From NCBI GenBank assembly GCA_963756185.1, contig CAVWMS010000001.1, forward strand, positions 682,001-746,000: a stretch of 64,000 bases of DNA, given 5' to 3'. Shown here in pieces: positions 25,827 to 39,428 of the stretch. Position numbers and translations under genes: made by a program. Each line of letters opens with the position of its first letter. The stretch's first letter is position 1. The stretch comes from DATAXI01 sp963756185. Its GTDB lineage: Bacteria; Verrucomicrobiota; Verrucomicrobiia; Chthoniobacterales; Chthoniobacteraceae. The notes beneath the pieces were generated by a model that saw only the letters and a program-made list of their open reading frames with translations, searched no databases and was not told the origin of the DNA.

Positions 25827-27891
25827 TCAATGCCCCGTAAAAAATCTCTCAAATGACTGGAAAATATTCCCCGGCGCATTCTCAATTTGCTTCGGCGCCA
25901 ATGCCGGTCCGCCCCCTCCCAAATCGGTCGCCGGGTAGCGCAACGGCGGCGCCGCGTTCATCACCTCGACCCAGATGGGCAGCGCCAGCGCCGCGCCATA
26001 TCCGCGCGCCTGGATGGTCTGCGGACGGTCGAAGCCGACCCACACCCCGCAGGTCAGCGTTTTCGTGTACCCGACAAACCATGCGTCCTTGTAGTCGTTC
26101 GTCGTTCCCGTTTTGCCGGCGGCGGGGCGCGTCCAGCCGAGCGACCGCGCCGCCGCCGCGGTGCCATGTTCGAGCACCTGCTCCATGATCGAGGTCATTT
26201 CACCCGTCAGGCCCGGGCTCATCGCCGGCGCGCTCAGGTGCGACGCGCGGTAGAGCACCTGGCCGTCCGCGTCGTCAATGCGCTCGACGATATACGCCTG
26301 TTTGCGCTCACCGTTGTTTGGGAAGACCGAGTACGCGGCCGTCACATCCCGCAGCGATTCCTCGAACGCGCCGAGGTAAATCGACGGCTGGCTCGGGATA
26401 TCATCCCCCAGCCCCACCGCGCTCGCCACGCGATGGACATTATCGATCCCCGCGTAATCTCCCACGCGCGCGCTCATCGTGTTGCGCGACTCGATCAGCC
26501 CTTCCTCCGCCGGCAGTTCGCCGCGGTTGGTCCCGTCGGAATTCACCGGGTGCCAGTTGGCCGCCCCGCGTATTTCGCCCGTGCGGATCGGTCCGTCGTT
26601 GATCGGCGTCATCGGCTGGAGCCCGCGCTCGAACGCCGCCGCGTAGACAAACGGCTTGAACGTCGAGCCCATCTGGCGTTTGGCGAAGAGCGCGCGGTTG
26701 AAATGGCTCTCGTCATAATCCCGCCCGCCCACCAGCGCCCGGATGCCGCCCGAGCGGTTGTCCACCAGCACCAGCGCCCCTTGCAGGTAGGGCGTCGCGC
26801 TGTCCGCATCGAGCGTTTTTCCCGCGAATTGCGCCCGCGTCGGGTGCCTGTAGCCGGGGCGCTCCTCGACCTTCCGCAATTGCCCGTCCACCGCCGTCTG
26901 CGCCACCCTTTGCATCGCCGGGTCGATGGTCGTGTACACCCGCAGGCCGCCCTCGGCCATCTGGTCGTCGTTGAGGATCGTGTCCACCTCCCGCTTGATC
27001 GCGTCCATCGCGTAATTCTCCGTCGCCGTCGGCGGCCTCTTCGCCAGCCCCAGCGGGTCGCGCTTGGCCGCGTCCGACTGCTGCTGCGTGATCATCTTCA
27101 ATTCCACCATCCGGTCGAGCACCTCATCCCGCTGCGTGATGGCGCGATGCAGGTTCTTGAACGGCGAATAATGGTTCGGGCTGCGGATCAGCGCCACCAG
27201 CAGCGACGCCTGCGTCAGCGTCAGGTCCTTTGCATGCTTGTGAAAATAGGCCTCGCTCGCCGTCTCGATCCCGTAAACCCCCGCGCCGAAGTAAATCCGG
27301 TTCATGTAGCTCTCGAGGATTTCTTTCTTCGTGAAATTCTGCTCGATGCGCAGCGCCAGGAAGGCCTCGAGCAGTTTTCGGTTGATGCTCCTCGTATGCT
27401 GTCCGCCCAGGAAGGTGTTCAGCGCCAGTTGCTGGGTCAGCGTGCTCCCTCCCTCGCTCGAGCCGCCCATGGGTCAGGTTGCGCACGATGGCCCGCAGGA
27501 TCCCGACCGGGTCGATCCCGTGATGGCTGAAAAACCGCGAGTCCTCGCGCGCCAGCAGCGCTTTCACGAAATCATCCGACACCTCCTCCAGGTGCACCGT
27601 CACCCGGTCCTCGCCGGCAAGCCGCGCGTAAAATTGCCCATCCATGTCGTAGATCGCCGACCGCTCCGGGATGTTATCCACCTGCTTCAGGTCAAAGGTC
27701 GACGCCCAGGTCCCGTAGACGATCGATATGACCGCCGCCACGATCAGCAGCAGGAGGAACGTCCCTACCCAGAAGCCGCGGGACTTCCAAAACCTTCGCT
27801 TTCTGCCGCGCGGCTTTCTTCTGTTGGGCACCCGCCAATCTTCGATTGCCGCCGCAAAATCGCCAACACCGATTTTTCCCCGGGCCGCCAA
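25827..27891 (-). CDS. Class A penicillin-binding protein (PBP1a type); one frameshift
   Basis: Bifunctional peptidoglycan transglycosylase/transpeptidase of ~685 residues. N-terminal basic region and membrane anchor (FWVGTFLLLLIVAAVISIVY); GT51 motifs EDSRFFSHHGID, GGSSEGGSTLTQQLALNTF and NRIYFGAGVYGIETA; transpeptidase motifs KRQMGSTFKPFVY (SxxK), SRNTM (SxN) and AAGKTGTT (KTG). The frame changes at 27468-27471 (GGG for GG) right inside the second GT51 motif. Acts in the periplasm in cell-wall synthesis. Divergent from scpB. Confidence 0.9.
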
Positions 27892-27935
27892 CTTACACTT
27901 GAACCAGAATTTTAACGCTCCAAAATCGGCTGGTC

Positions 27936-28604
27936 ATGCCGTTGCTCAAGCAAGTCGTCGAGGCGCTCGTTTTCGCCTCCCAGAAGCCGCTCGTCCCGCA
28001 CGAAATCGCCGCGGCCCTCAAGGGCGCCGCCGAGGAAAGCGACGACCCGGAGCTGAAGGCGCTGGGCAAGGTGAAGGAGCCCGAGATCGGGGCCGCCCTC
28101 GAGGAGATCAAGGCGGAGATCGCTTCGGCCGGGCGCGCCTTCATGCTCGTCGAGCAGGTCAACGGCTGGCACTTCGTCTCCAACAGCGACTGCGCCCCGT
28201 GGGTCCGCCAGCTCTTTCCCGAGAGCAAGCCCATCCGGCTCAGCGGTCCGGCGCTCGAGACGCTCGCCATCATCGCCTACCGCCAGCCGATCACCCGCGC
28301 CGACATCGAGGCCGTCCGCGGCGTCGCCGTCGATGGCATGGTCACCATGCTCCTCGAGCGCGGCCTGCTTCGCATCGCCGGACGCGCCGAGGTGCCCGGA
28401 CGCCCGCTCCTTTACGAGACCACGGAATTCTTCCTCGATCACTTCGGTCTCAAATCACTCGATGAACTCCCCAATTCATCCGAGCTTCGCCGCATGGTGC
28501 TTCCCGTCGCCCAGCCGCCGCCCGAGCCCGCCCCGGCGGCCGCCGGGGATGAAACCACACCGTCCACCGAGCCCGCGCCGCAGCCCCCCGAACCCGTTCC
28601 ATGA
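27936..28604 (+). CDS. scpB: SMC-Scp complex subunit ScpB
   Basis: 222 residues. Winged-helix core typical of ScpB: LLKQVVEALVFASQKPLVPHEIAAAL, GWHFVSNSDCAPWVRQLF, LSGPALETLAIIAYRQPITRADIEAVRGVAVDG and LETTEFFLDHFGLKSLDEL-like C-terminal segment. The last ~45 residues are a Pro-rich tail. Works with SMC and ScpA in chromosome condensation. scpA is not adjacent. Its stop overlaps the pheA start (ATGA). Confidence 0.9.
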   Translation: MPLLKQVVEALVFASQKPLVPHEIAAALKGAAEESDDPELKALGKVKEPEIGAALEEIKAEIASAGRAFMLVEQVNGWHFVSNSDCAPWVRQLFPESKPIRLSGPALETLAIIAYRQPITRADIEAVRGVAVDGMVTMLLERGLLRIAGRAEVPGRPLLYETTEFFLDHFGLKSLDELPNSSELRRMVLPVAQPPPEPAPAAAGDETTPSTEPAPQPPEPVP

Positions 28605-29677
28605 CCCTCGGCGAAATCCGCTCCCGCATTGACGAAATCGACGCGCAATTGCTCGATTTGCTCAACCAGCGCGCCGATCTCGTCCATGAAGTCGGCGTCC
28701 TGAAGAAACGCGACGGCGTCTCGATTTACGCGCCCGAGCGCGAGGAGAAGCTGCTCCGCTCGCTCATGGAACTCAATGAGCGCAGGAAAGGCCGCCTCCC
28801 GGCCATCGCCGTGCGCGCCATTTATCGCGAGATCATGTCCGCCTCGTTCGCGCTCGAGAAAGGCCTCACCATCGCCTACCTCGGTCCCATCGCCACCTGG
28901 TCCCACCAGGCCGCGCGGGAAAAATTCGGCGCCAGCGTCGATTACTCCCCGCAATCCAGCATCGCCGAGGTCTTCAACGTCGTCGCCCGCGGCAAGGCCG
29001 ATTACGGCGTCGTCCCCATCGAGAATTCCACCGAGGGCGCGGTCAGCTACACCCTCGATCAATTCATGGACTCGGAGCTCCGCGTCTGCGCCCAGTTTTT
29101 ATTGAAGATCGAGAACAACCTCATCGCGAAGGTCCCGCGCGAAAAAATCCGCACCGTCTATTCCCATCCGCAGGTCATCGGCCAATGCCGCCAATGGCTC
29201 CGGCACAACCTGCCCGATGTCGATCTGGTCGAGGTATCGAGCACCACACGCGCCGCGGAACTCGCCTCGAAGGAGCCCGATTCCGCCGCGCTCGCCGGCT
29301 GCATGGCCGCCGAGGTCTATCATCTCGACATCCTCGAATCCTCAATCCAGGACAGCCCAAACAACACCACCCGCTTCCTCATCATCGGTCCGAACGGCTG
29401 CCCGCCCACCGGCGACGACAAGACCTCGATCATGTTCAGCGTCCAGGACAAGCCCGGCGCCCTCTTCTCCGCCCTCGCCCCCTTCAAGGATCTGCGCATC
29501 AACATGAGCAAAATCGAGAGCCGCCCCTCGAAGCGCAAAGCCTGGGAGTATTTCTTCTTCGTCGACGTCGACGGCCACGCCGACGATCCCGCCCTCGTCA
29601 AAGCCCTCGCCGAACTCCAGAAACATTGCTCCTTCGTAAAAATCCTCGGCAGCTACCCAAAATCCGCGCTGCCGTAG
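28601..29677 (+). CDS. pheA: Bifunctional chorismate mutase/prephenate dehydratase
   Basis: 358 residues. Residues 1-85 are an AroQ-type chorismate mutase (RSRIDEIDAQLLDLLNQRAD; SIYAPEREEKLL), residues ~90-270 a prephenate dehydratase with FNVVARGKADYGVVPIENST, IENNLIAK and NNTTRFLII (the TRF catalytic motif), and residues ~280-358 an ACT domain with the Phe-binding ESRPSKRKAWEYFFFVD. Makes phenylpyruvate for phenylalanine synthesis; likely feedback-inhibited by Phe through the ACT domain. Coupled to scpB. Confidence 0.93.
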   Translation: MTLGEIRSRIDEIDAQLLDLLNQRADLVHEVGVLKKRDGVSIYAPEREEKLLRSLMELNERRKGRLPAIAVRAIYREIMSASFALEKGLTIAYLGPIATWSHQAAREKFGASVDYSPQSSIAEVFNVVARGKADYGVVPIENSTEGAVSYTLDQFMDSELRVCAQFLLKIENNLIAKVPREKIRTVYSHPQVIGQCRQWLRHNLPDVDLVEVSSTTRAAELASKEPDSAALAGCMAAEVYHLDILESSIQDSPNNTTRFLIIGPNGCPPTGDDKTSIMFSVQDKPGALFSALAPFKDLRINMSKIESRPSKRKAWEYFFFVDVDGHADDPALVKALAELQKHCSFVKILGSYPKSALP

Positions 29678-29678
29678 G

Positions 29679-30089
29679 TCAGCCTGGCGGATGCCTCCCA
29701 CGTGCTTCCTCTTCCTCGCGAATTGCGAGAATGAGTGATCGGTTGAGCCTAAGTGCTTCGACTGTCGCACGGCCCGTCGGTGTGAGGCCCAATATCCGCG
29801 TACCGTGCCATTGAAAATGAGTCAGCCAGTCGTCATGCCGCGGGTTGAAGATCGGAATTGATTCACCGGTTGCCGGATCACGAATACTCTCTCTCGCCCC
29901 TTTTCGCAGTGAGCAGGAGACACAGGCCAACGCGAGATTGCCGAATTCTGTGGTGCCACCGGTCGCAATGGGGAATACGTGATCGATATGAAAGAGCGCT
30001 TCCTGACCTTCTTGCGACAGCAAACAGTACTCGCAGCGACCTCGGGCGCGTTTGAATACTTCGTCACGCAGACGTTTGGGGATATTCAC
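29679..30089 (-). CDS. HNH endonuclease domain protein
   Basis: 136 residues. Two CxxC pairs (CEYC and CVSC) flank the HNH core FHIDHVFPIATGGTTEFGNL, the beta-beta-alpha metal nuclease. Convergent with pheA (one base between stops). Sits 12 bases downstream of the 72-residue gene at 30102-30320, forming a pair seen in many genomes of environmental bacteria. Not obviously part of a restriction system. Confidence 0.85.
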   Translation of the reverse strand: MNIPKRLRDEVFKRARGRCEYCLLSQEGQEALFHIDHVFPIATGGTTEFGNLALACVSCSLRKGARESIRDPATGESIPIFNPRHDDWLTHFQWHGTRILGLTPTGRATVEALRLNRSLILAIREEEEARGRHPPG

Positions 30090-30101
30090 CCGGGGCCTCT
30101 G

Positions 30102-30320
30102 CTAAGGCTCTCCTAACCGCCCAGCCCGCATCCTGAGCAACGAAAGCAACTCAGTCAGGTCCACCAGCCATTCGGCTTCGGCGCGTTCGGCATCGCTGAG
30201 AGCCTCGCCTGATTCCTGCCGGTCCAGCAATCGCCGCAGCCGCGCTTCGGCGCCCTCGGGCATTTGAAAATGCGCGAGGTCGTCAGGCACTTCGATGTTT
30301 AACTGGATCGCCTGGCTCAT
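30102..30320 (-). CDS. Small protein paired with HNH gene
   Basis: 72 residues (MSQAIQLNIEVPDDLAHFQM), a short beta segment followed by an amphipathic helix rich in Glu and Arg (RLRRLLDRQESGEALSDAER). No catalytic motif. Size and position directly upstream of the HNH gene suggest a partner or antitoxin-like protein, which is inference only. Confidence 0.6.
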   Translation of the reverse strand: MSQAIQLNIEVPDDLAHFQMPEGAEARLRRLLDRQESGEALSDAERAEAEWLVDLTELLSLLRMRAGRLGEP

Positions 30321-30369
30321 GGTCTGCCGCCATTAACATGGCGAAATTGTTCCGTGCCGTCAATGCGGT

Positions 30370-33099
30370 CTAATCCGGAATCACGGCGATGTACACGTCC
30401 CCAAGACCGCCGGTGTTGGTGTAAAGGAGCACCGGCAGCGTGCTGGTGTAGCCAAAGGCTGTCACGGTGGGAGCCGAGTTTCCACTCGAGGCAAAATGCG
30501 CCGCCTCGATTGCATACAATGTCTGCTCGTCGGTATTGGTAATGAGCGGGTTGCTGCCCATCGGAATCTCGGTGCCGATGTCGACGATACCGATGGAACC
30601 GCCCGAGCCGACGTTGGTATTCGTCCGGAACGAGCCGAAATAGTAATTTGAATCCGGGATGACACTGGCAACGATATCGCTGCCCTCAAAATAGCCGGTC
30701 ACGGTCACGTTGCCCACGCTCTGGCCGGCCTGCAGCGCGCTGGAATGCGAGCCCAGGTTTTCGTTGCCGAATAGCAGGTCGGGACCGATGTCGTAACCGG
30801 CCAGGAACTGGCTGCCATTAACGATCGAACCTTCCGCGGTGATATTGCCAATGCTCCCGTAGGCGCTGAACATCGAAAACGAAATCGCCTCCGACTCGGG
30901 AGAAACGTTTTCCAAATCGGAAGTGATCGCGCCGATATTGCCATGAGCACGGAATACCGAACCCTGGATGCCCGCCACATAGCCGCTTGGGCTCGCCACA
31001 CTCACGGTAATGTTGCCGATATTTCCGCTGGCGCCCGGCGCGGCGCCGGCTTCGAACCTCCCACCGATCCCGATATGCTCACCGTTTCCACCGGTATCGT
31101 TCACATTCACAGTGATGTTGCCGATTCCGCCGTTCCCCTTCAGGCCCGCGATGAAGCTGCCCGAAATACCCTCCGTACTGAGCAAATTGCTGTTCACAAT
31201 CACGTTATCGGTCACCGTGATATTCCCGATCGAGCGGCCCGCCTGGAAATTGCTCAAATCAATGCAGTCGTCGCTTCCTTCTCCGGTGACGCCGCCCATG
31301 GTGACACTGATATCGCCGATGTTCGCGTTCGAGGTGAAATTCGATTCGTAGACCGCCCCGTAGGGCCACGCAGCCGGAGCATTTGCCACATTGACCGTGA
31401 TCGGGCCGATGCCTTCCGCCAAGGCCGACCCATCGGTCGCAACATAATTCGTCCCATCGATCGTGCCCGATGTCGTGGTCGCGCCGATTCCGCCAGATTC
31501 GAACTGGTCGAATTCGAGATTCCCGGTAACCGAGATGTTTCCGACGCTGCTCCCGGTGGGAACCAGGACGTTGATGGTTCCAGGTGTCTTGCTCGGGCGT
31601 ATTGCGTCGGCTCCCGCGAGAAAGGTTGAGTACGAAATCCCCTCGGCGCCACCCGGGCCGCCGGCCGTACCCGTAACCGTAATGTTCCCAATGTGCGCCG
31701 GTTTCAAAAAAGTGGTGATTCGAAAGGTCGAAGCGATCTCGTTGTAGAGCGCCGCGCCCCAATCGTCGGAAAACTTCGAGCCGAGATAGTTTCCAGACAG
31801 GAAGACGGTGTAGGCGATATTGCCGTAACTGTTGATCGGGCCAATGTTTCCGCCGGCGTCAAATCCGGAGAATTCGATGGAATCGCCGGCGAACACGTCG
31901 TGCGCCGCCCCGCCCTCGTTCAAAGAGATGCTGCCAATGCCCCCGCGCACTTCCACGAGGGTATTCGAAACCGGTCCGTTGCTGGCAAACGAGCCTATAT
32001 TGCCACCACTGGAGATGTTGCAGTTGAAATTGGCTCCGCCAATCCCCTCGAGTCCCAGGCTGATGCTTCCGATATTCCCACCCGCTCCAATGTGACCCGC
32101 GCTGGAAGTCAGGCTGCCAAACAAACCATCGCCAATAGTGACCGAGCCTATATTGCCGCTCGCCAGGATCACGCCGCTGTGCGCGCCGTCGCCTCCAATC
32201 ACCGAACCAACCACATTGATAATGCCAATGCTCGACTCGCTGGCGACCTCGCCGGAGCGAGCGCCGTTGCCGCCGTTGATCGACCCCCCAATCTCGACCG
32301 AGCCAATGTTCCCGGTCGCGAAAACCGCGCCGCTATAGTTGCCATCGCCGCCGGTCACCGAGCCCTCGATCAAAACCGCGCCTATTCCTCCTGCGACTCC
32401 AATCGCTCCCGCGTCGGTACCGCTCTCCCCGACGATTGAGCCGCCCACCAGGATATTGTTAATGCCGCCCTGCGTCTGAATCGTGCCACCGTCGATATTG
32501 CCAACCACCGTCAGGTTCCCCAGCGCCACAGCCCCTCCGCCATTGATCCCGATGGACGCGGCGTCGAAAACCCCATTCACGATGATCGAGCCCACCCGTC
32601 CCGCGATGTGTGAATCGAGATTCGCCCCGGCACTCCTTTGTGTCGCCAAACCTTGCGCGCCAATCGAGCCGACCGACAGCGAATGAATGCCCAGCGTGGA
32701 ATTCCCGGCATCGATTCGTCCCACGTCTCCGCCCACGGTCACATTGCCCAGCGCGATGCCGCTCGCGTTGATGAAACCCACGTTCACCACACCAGGGAAC
32801 ATTCCCTCAGGCTGCGCGGTGATCGAGATATTGATCCCATTTGCGCCCGGCCCCAGCGCCGCAATATCGAGCGACTCGAGCTGCTGCATCGTCGAGTTCA
32901 CTCCGTTGACCGAACCGGTATCGAAGAGAAACACATCCTTCACATTCGAGCGCGTGAGCAACGGCGCCGAAATCTTCACCGTCGCGATATCGCCGTTCTT
33001 GTCCTGAAACGTAACGGTCGTCGGGCTGACCAGCGTCGCCGGGGCGATACGCGATTCAAGTGGCTCGATGAGCGCGAAATAGGAGGGACGGCGGTGCAC
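30370..33099 (-). CDS. Large repetitive beta-solenoid-like surface protein with LEPR-like N-terminal motif
   Basis: 909 residues in one uninterrupted frame. The N-terminus has FALIEPLESRIAPATL, resembling the LEPR-XLL motif at the start of planctomycete and verrucomicrobial surface proteins. No classical signal peptide. The rest is a long series of short beta-repeats built on GNIGSIS, GSVTGGDG and NITVTG units (for example GNIGSVTIGDGLFGSLTSS), with a region of Gly/Ser/Asn/Thr-rich strands; this composition fits a right-handed beta-helix adhesin or S-layer-like protein. No C-terminal anchor seen. Confidence 0.75.
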   Translation of the reverse strand: MHRRPSYFALIEPLESRIAPATLVSPTTVTFQDKNGDIATVKISAPLLTRSNVKDVFLFDTGSVNGVNSTMQQLESLDIAALGPGANGINISITAQPEGMFPGVVNVGFINASGIALGNVTVGGDVGRIDAGNSTLGIHSLSVGSIGAQGLATQRSAGANLDSHIAGRVGSIIVNGVFDAASIGINGGGAVALGNLTVVGNIDGGTIQTQGGINNILVGGSIVGESGTDAGAIGVAGGIGAVLIEGSVTGGDGNYSGAVFATGNIGSVEIGGSINGGNGARSGEVASESSIGIINVVGSVIGGDGAHSGVILASGNIGSVTIGDGLFGSLTSSAGHIGAGGNIGSISLGLEGIGGANFNCNISSGGNIGSFASNGPVSNTLVEVRGGIGSISLNEGGAAHDVFAGDSIEFSGFDAGGNIGPINSYGNIAYTVFLSGNYLGSKFSDDWGAALYNEIASTFRITTFLKPAHIGNITVTGTAGGPGGAEGISYSTFLAGADAIRPSKTPGTINVLVPTGSSVGNISVTGNLEFDQFESGGIGATTTSGTIDGTNYVATDGSALAEGIGPITVNVANAPAAWPYGAVYESNFTSNANIGDISVTMGGVTGEGSDDCIDLSNFQAGRSIGNITVTDNVIVNSNLLSTEGISGSFIAGLKGNGGIGNITVNVNDTGGNGEHIGIGGRFEAGAAPGASGNIGNITVSVASPSGYVAGIQGSVFRAHGNIGAITSDLENVSPESEAISFSMFSAYGSIGNITAEGSIVNGSQFLAGYDIGPDLLFGNENLGSHSSALQAGQSVGNVTVTGYFEGSDIVASVIPDSNYYFGSFRTNTNVGSGGSIGIVDIGTEIPMGSNPLITNTDEQTLYAIEAAHFASSGNSAPTVTAFGYTSTLPVLLYTNTGGLGDVYIAVIPD

Positions 33100-33217
33100 T
33101 GGGGATCAATCCTTGCCAAATTGATTGTTGCGGCTGCGCGCTCACCGTAGTGCAAGAGGTGGAATCAGTCGACCGACTTTCATCCCATTGCGCAAACAGC
33201 GATGTGCGCGATCCGTC

Positions 33218-33796
33218 CTACTTCCCCACGTAAATCGCCTCATCCGGCCAATCCTTCCGGATATACCCGTTCTGCATATTCACGAACGGCAGGTAATTCC
33301 TCATGATCCGCACCGGCTTCAGCAGCCGGATCGTCGTCACCTCGGAGATGGAACCCTCGCCGTGATTGCGCAGCAGGCTCGGGATCAATTTCTCCTGCAC
33401 CGTCTGCACGATGTCCGCGTCGCTCGCCCCGTCGATGAACAGCAGCATCGCCACCGCGCCGTCGATCTCCGCGATGTGGCTCTCGAAAAGCATCTCCGTA
33501 AAAATTGACCTCACGAACGGCTCACGCCGGATATCGTCCTCGACCTGCTTCACCGTGATGCCGAGCCCGAATTTGATCGTATAGACATGCCGGGCGGTGA
33601 ACTGCCCGGTGCCCCCCTCGTTCAGGTTCACCTGCGTGTGATACGAGAGCACCCCCTCCTGTTCCAGCCGCTGGCGTTTGCGGCCCACCGTCCGCACGTT
33701 CACCCCCGTTGCCTCCCCAATTCCGTTATCGGATTCCCGCGGATCGCGAATCAATTGGCGGATGATGAGCCGCTCCTGGTCATCTAATTCTCTCAT
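33218..33796 (-). CDS. Lrp/AsnC-type transcriptional regulator
   Basis: 192 residues. N-terminal winged helix-turn-helix (DQERLIIRQLIRDPRESDNG; GVNVRTVGRKRQRLEQEGVL), then an alpha/beta ligand domain resembling the RAM/ACT fold (AVAMLLFIDGASDADIVQTV). Longer than the usual ~150 residues by about 40. Divergent from gltB, whose product makes glutamate, so regulation of gltB by an amino acid ligand is likely. An operator-like palindrome lies between the genes at 33835-33850. Confidence 0.75.
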   Translation of the reverse strand: MRELDDQERLIIRQLIRDPRESDNGIGEATGVNVRTVGRKRQRLEQEGVLSYHTQVNLNEGGTGQFTARHVYTIKFGLGITVKQVEDDIRREPFVRSIFTEMLFESHIAEIDGAVAMLLFIDGASDADIVQTVQEKLIPSLLRNHGEGSISEVTTIRLLKPVRIMRNYLPFVNMQNGYIRKDWPDEAIYVGK

Positions 33797-33834
33797 TGGG
33801 GGAGGAAAAAACGGGGATTTAAGGTGGTTAATAC

Positions 33835-33850
33835 TGATCTGAACAGGTCA
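33835..33850. promoter_or_regulatory. Operator-like palindrome between regulator gene and gltB
   Basis: TGATCTG-AA-CAGGTCA: seven-base arms with one mismatch around a two-base centre, 38 bases from the regulator start and ~78 bases before the gltB promoter. Fits a site for the divergent Lrp/AsnC-type regulator. Confidence 0.45.
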
Positions 33851-33912
33851 AATTTAGACAAACAGGTGCTCGAAATGCGACATATTTTTGTAACAATTTG
33901 CAATTTTATGGC

Positions 33913-33940
33913 TTGAAAAAGCCTCGAAAATGCCTAATCT
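33913..33940 (+). promoter_or_regulatory. Sigma-70-like promoter of gltB
   Basis: TTGAAA (33913-33918), 16-base spacer, TAATCT (33935-33940). An expected transcription start near 33947 leaves a short leader with the ribosome site GGAGG at 33952-33956 before ATG 33967. Confidence 0.5.
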
Positions 33941-33966
33941 CGGCCAGTTACGGAGGTCCCAGAACC

Positions 33967-38619
<4,653 letters not shown>

Positions 38620-38636
38620 TCGCGACCAATCCGTGA

Positions 38637-39218
38637 ACGGTCTCTGACAGAGGCCGCAAATATTAAGACCCTAGAGCGATTTCGCTTCATTTTGTCGCGT
38701 CAGCGACCGCCGAGGCGGCGGCGGGGAAAAGTGGAGGTCGGCGGGTGGGCGAGCGGGCGGGGTTCTCAGGGGACGAAGTCCCTTGAGTGGGGCCCGGGGC
38801 GAAGCCCCGCCTTCAAAAGAACAGGCACGGCGGCCCAAAAATTCCCCATCAAACCGGCCCATAGAAATTGAGTCCGCGCCTCGCTGCCAAACAGCCGCCG
38901 TGCCCGCCGAGGAGGCGGAAGGGAACAGCTGGCGGCTGGAGGGCGGGCGAGCATCGAAAAAGCGAAGCGCCTTTCGATGCCCATATTCCTCCGCTTCCGT
39001 CCAGAGTCCGACAAATTAAACCCGAACTCCGATGTTGGAGGGGATGAGATGGTGCAAGATGCTGAGTCGCGATGACATGAGGAGGGCCGAAGCGTATCTG
39101 AAAGATACGGTGAGGCCCGACGAATGGCACTCGCGGCCAGCAGATTGCGCCAGATCGCCCCGATCAACTTCGGAATTCGGGTTAAATAGAAACCGTCCTG
39201 AAGGCCCGCTGCCGCCGC
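38637..39218. other. Intergenic region with hairpins and fold-back element
   Basis: About 580 bases without a convincing gene. Two GAA-loop hairpins, AGGGGAC-GAA-GTCCCTT (38768-38784) and CGGGGC-GAA-GCCCCG (38795-38809), lie in the left half, and a long imperfect palindrome in the right half (39015-39187). Short open frames here lack family resemblance. Confidence 0.6.
39015..39187. repeat. 173-bp fold-back element (long imperfect palindrome)
   Basis: Ends 39015-39037 and 39165-39187 are 23-base inverted repeats with 20 matches (ATTAAACCCGAACTCCGATG at the left). Inside, GGTGCAAGATGCTG (39051-39064) pairs with 39138-39151 (11 of 14), and GGGCC (39084-39088)/GGCCC (39114-39118) and CGTATC (39093-39098)/GATACG (39104-39109) form the central hairpin with a GAAG/GTGA internal loop. 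All arms share one centre, 39101. No coding potential. Either a MITE-like fold-back element or a structured RNA. Confidence 0.65.
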
Positions 39219-39416
39219 TCACTGTCTCTCAAACCCTATCCCGGCCTTGCCGGTTTCGGTGTAGAAAATCGTCAGCGTCATGCTCCAGGATTCGTTGTTC
39301 ATTGATTCCGACTGGCGCACGTATTGAATATCGACCCCGGAATTCTCGCCAAGCCAGCGGTTCACCAACTCTTCCATTTCATTCGGGTGGGTGACGGTGA
39401 AGACCTTGATTTTCAT
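39219..39416 (-). CDS. Small unrecognised protein
   Basis: 65 residues (MKIKVFTVTHPNEMEELVNR...), mixed alpha/beta with the pattern of a single ferredoxin-like half-fold and ending TLTIFYTETGKAGIGFERQ. Lies 12 bases after the transglutaminase gene in the same orientation and is probably cotranscribed. Function unknown. Confidence 0.6.
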   Translation of the reverse strand: MKIKVFTVTHPNEMEELVNRWLGENSGVDIQYVRQSESMNNESWSMTLTIFYTETGKAGIGFERQ

Positions 39417-39428
39417 GATGCTGTGAGA

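Noticed and set aside
25660..25938. Plus-strand open frame MPAGKSAASQPLSASLS
   Set aside because: Overlaps the end of the PBP gene, no ribosome site, no domain; kept as non-coding.
39032..39394. Protein-coding reading of the fold-back element
   Set aside because: The frame has no ribosome site, overlaps the fold-back arms and the opposite gene, and shows no domain.
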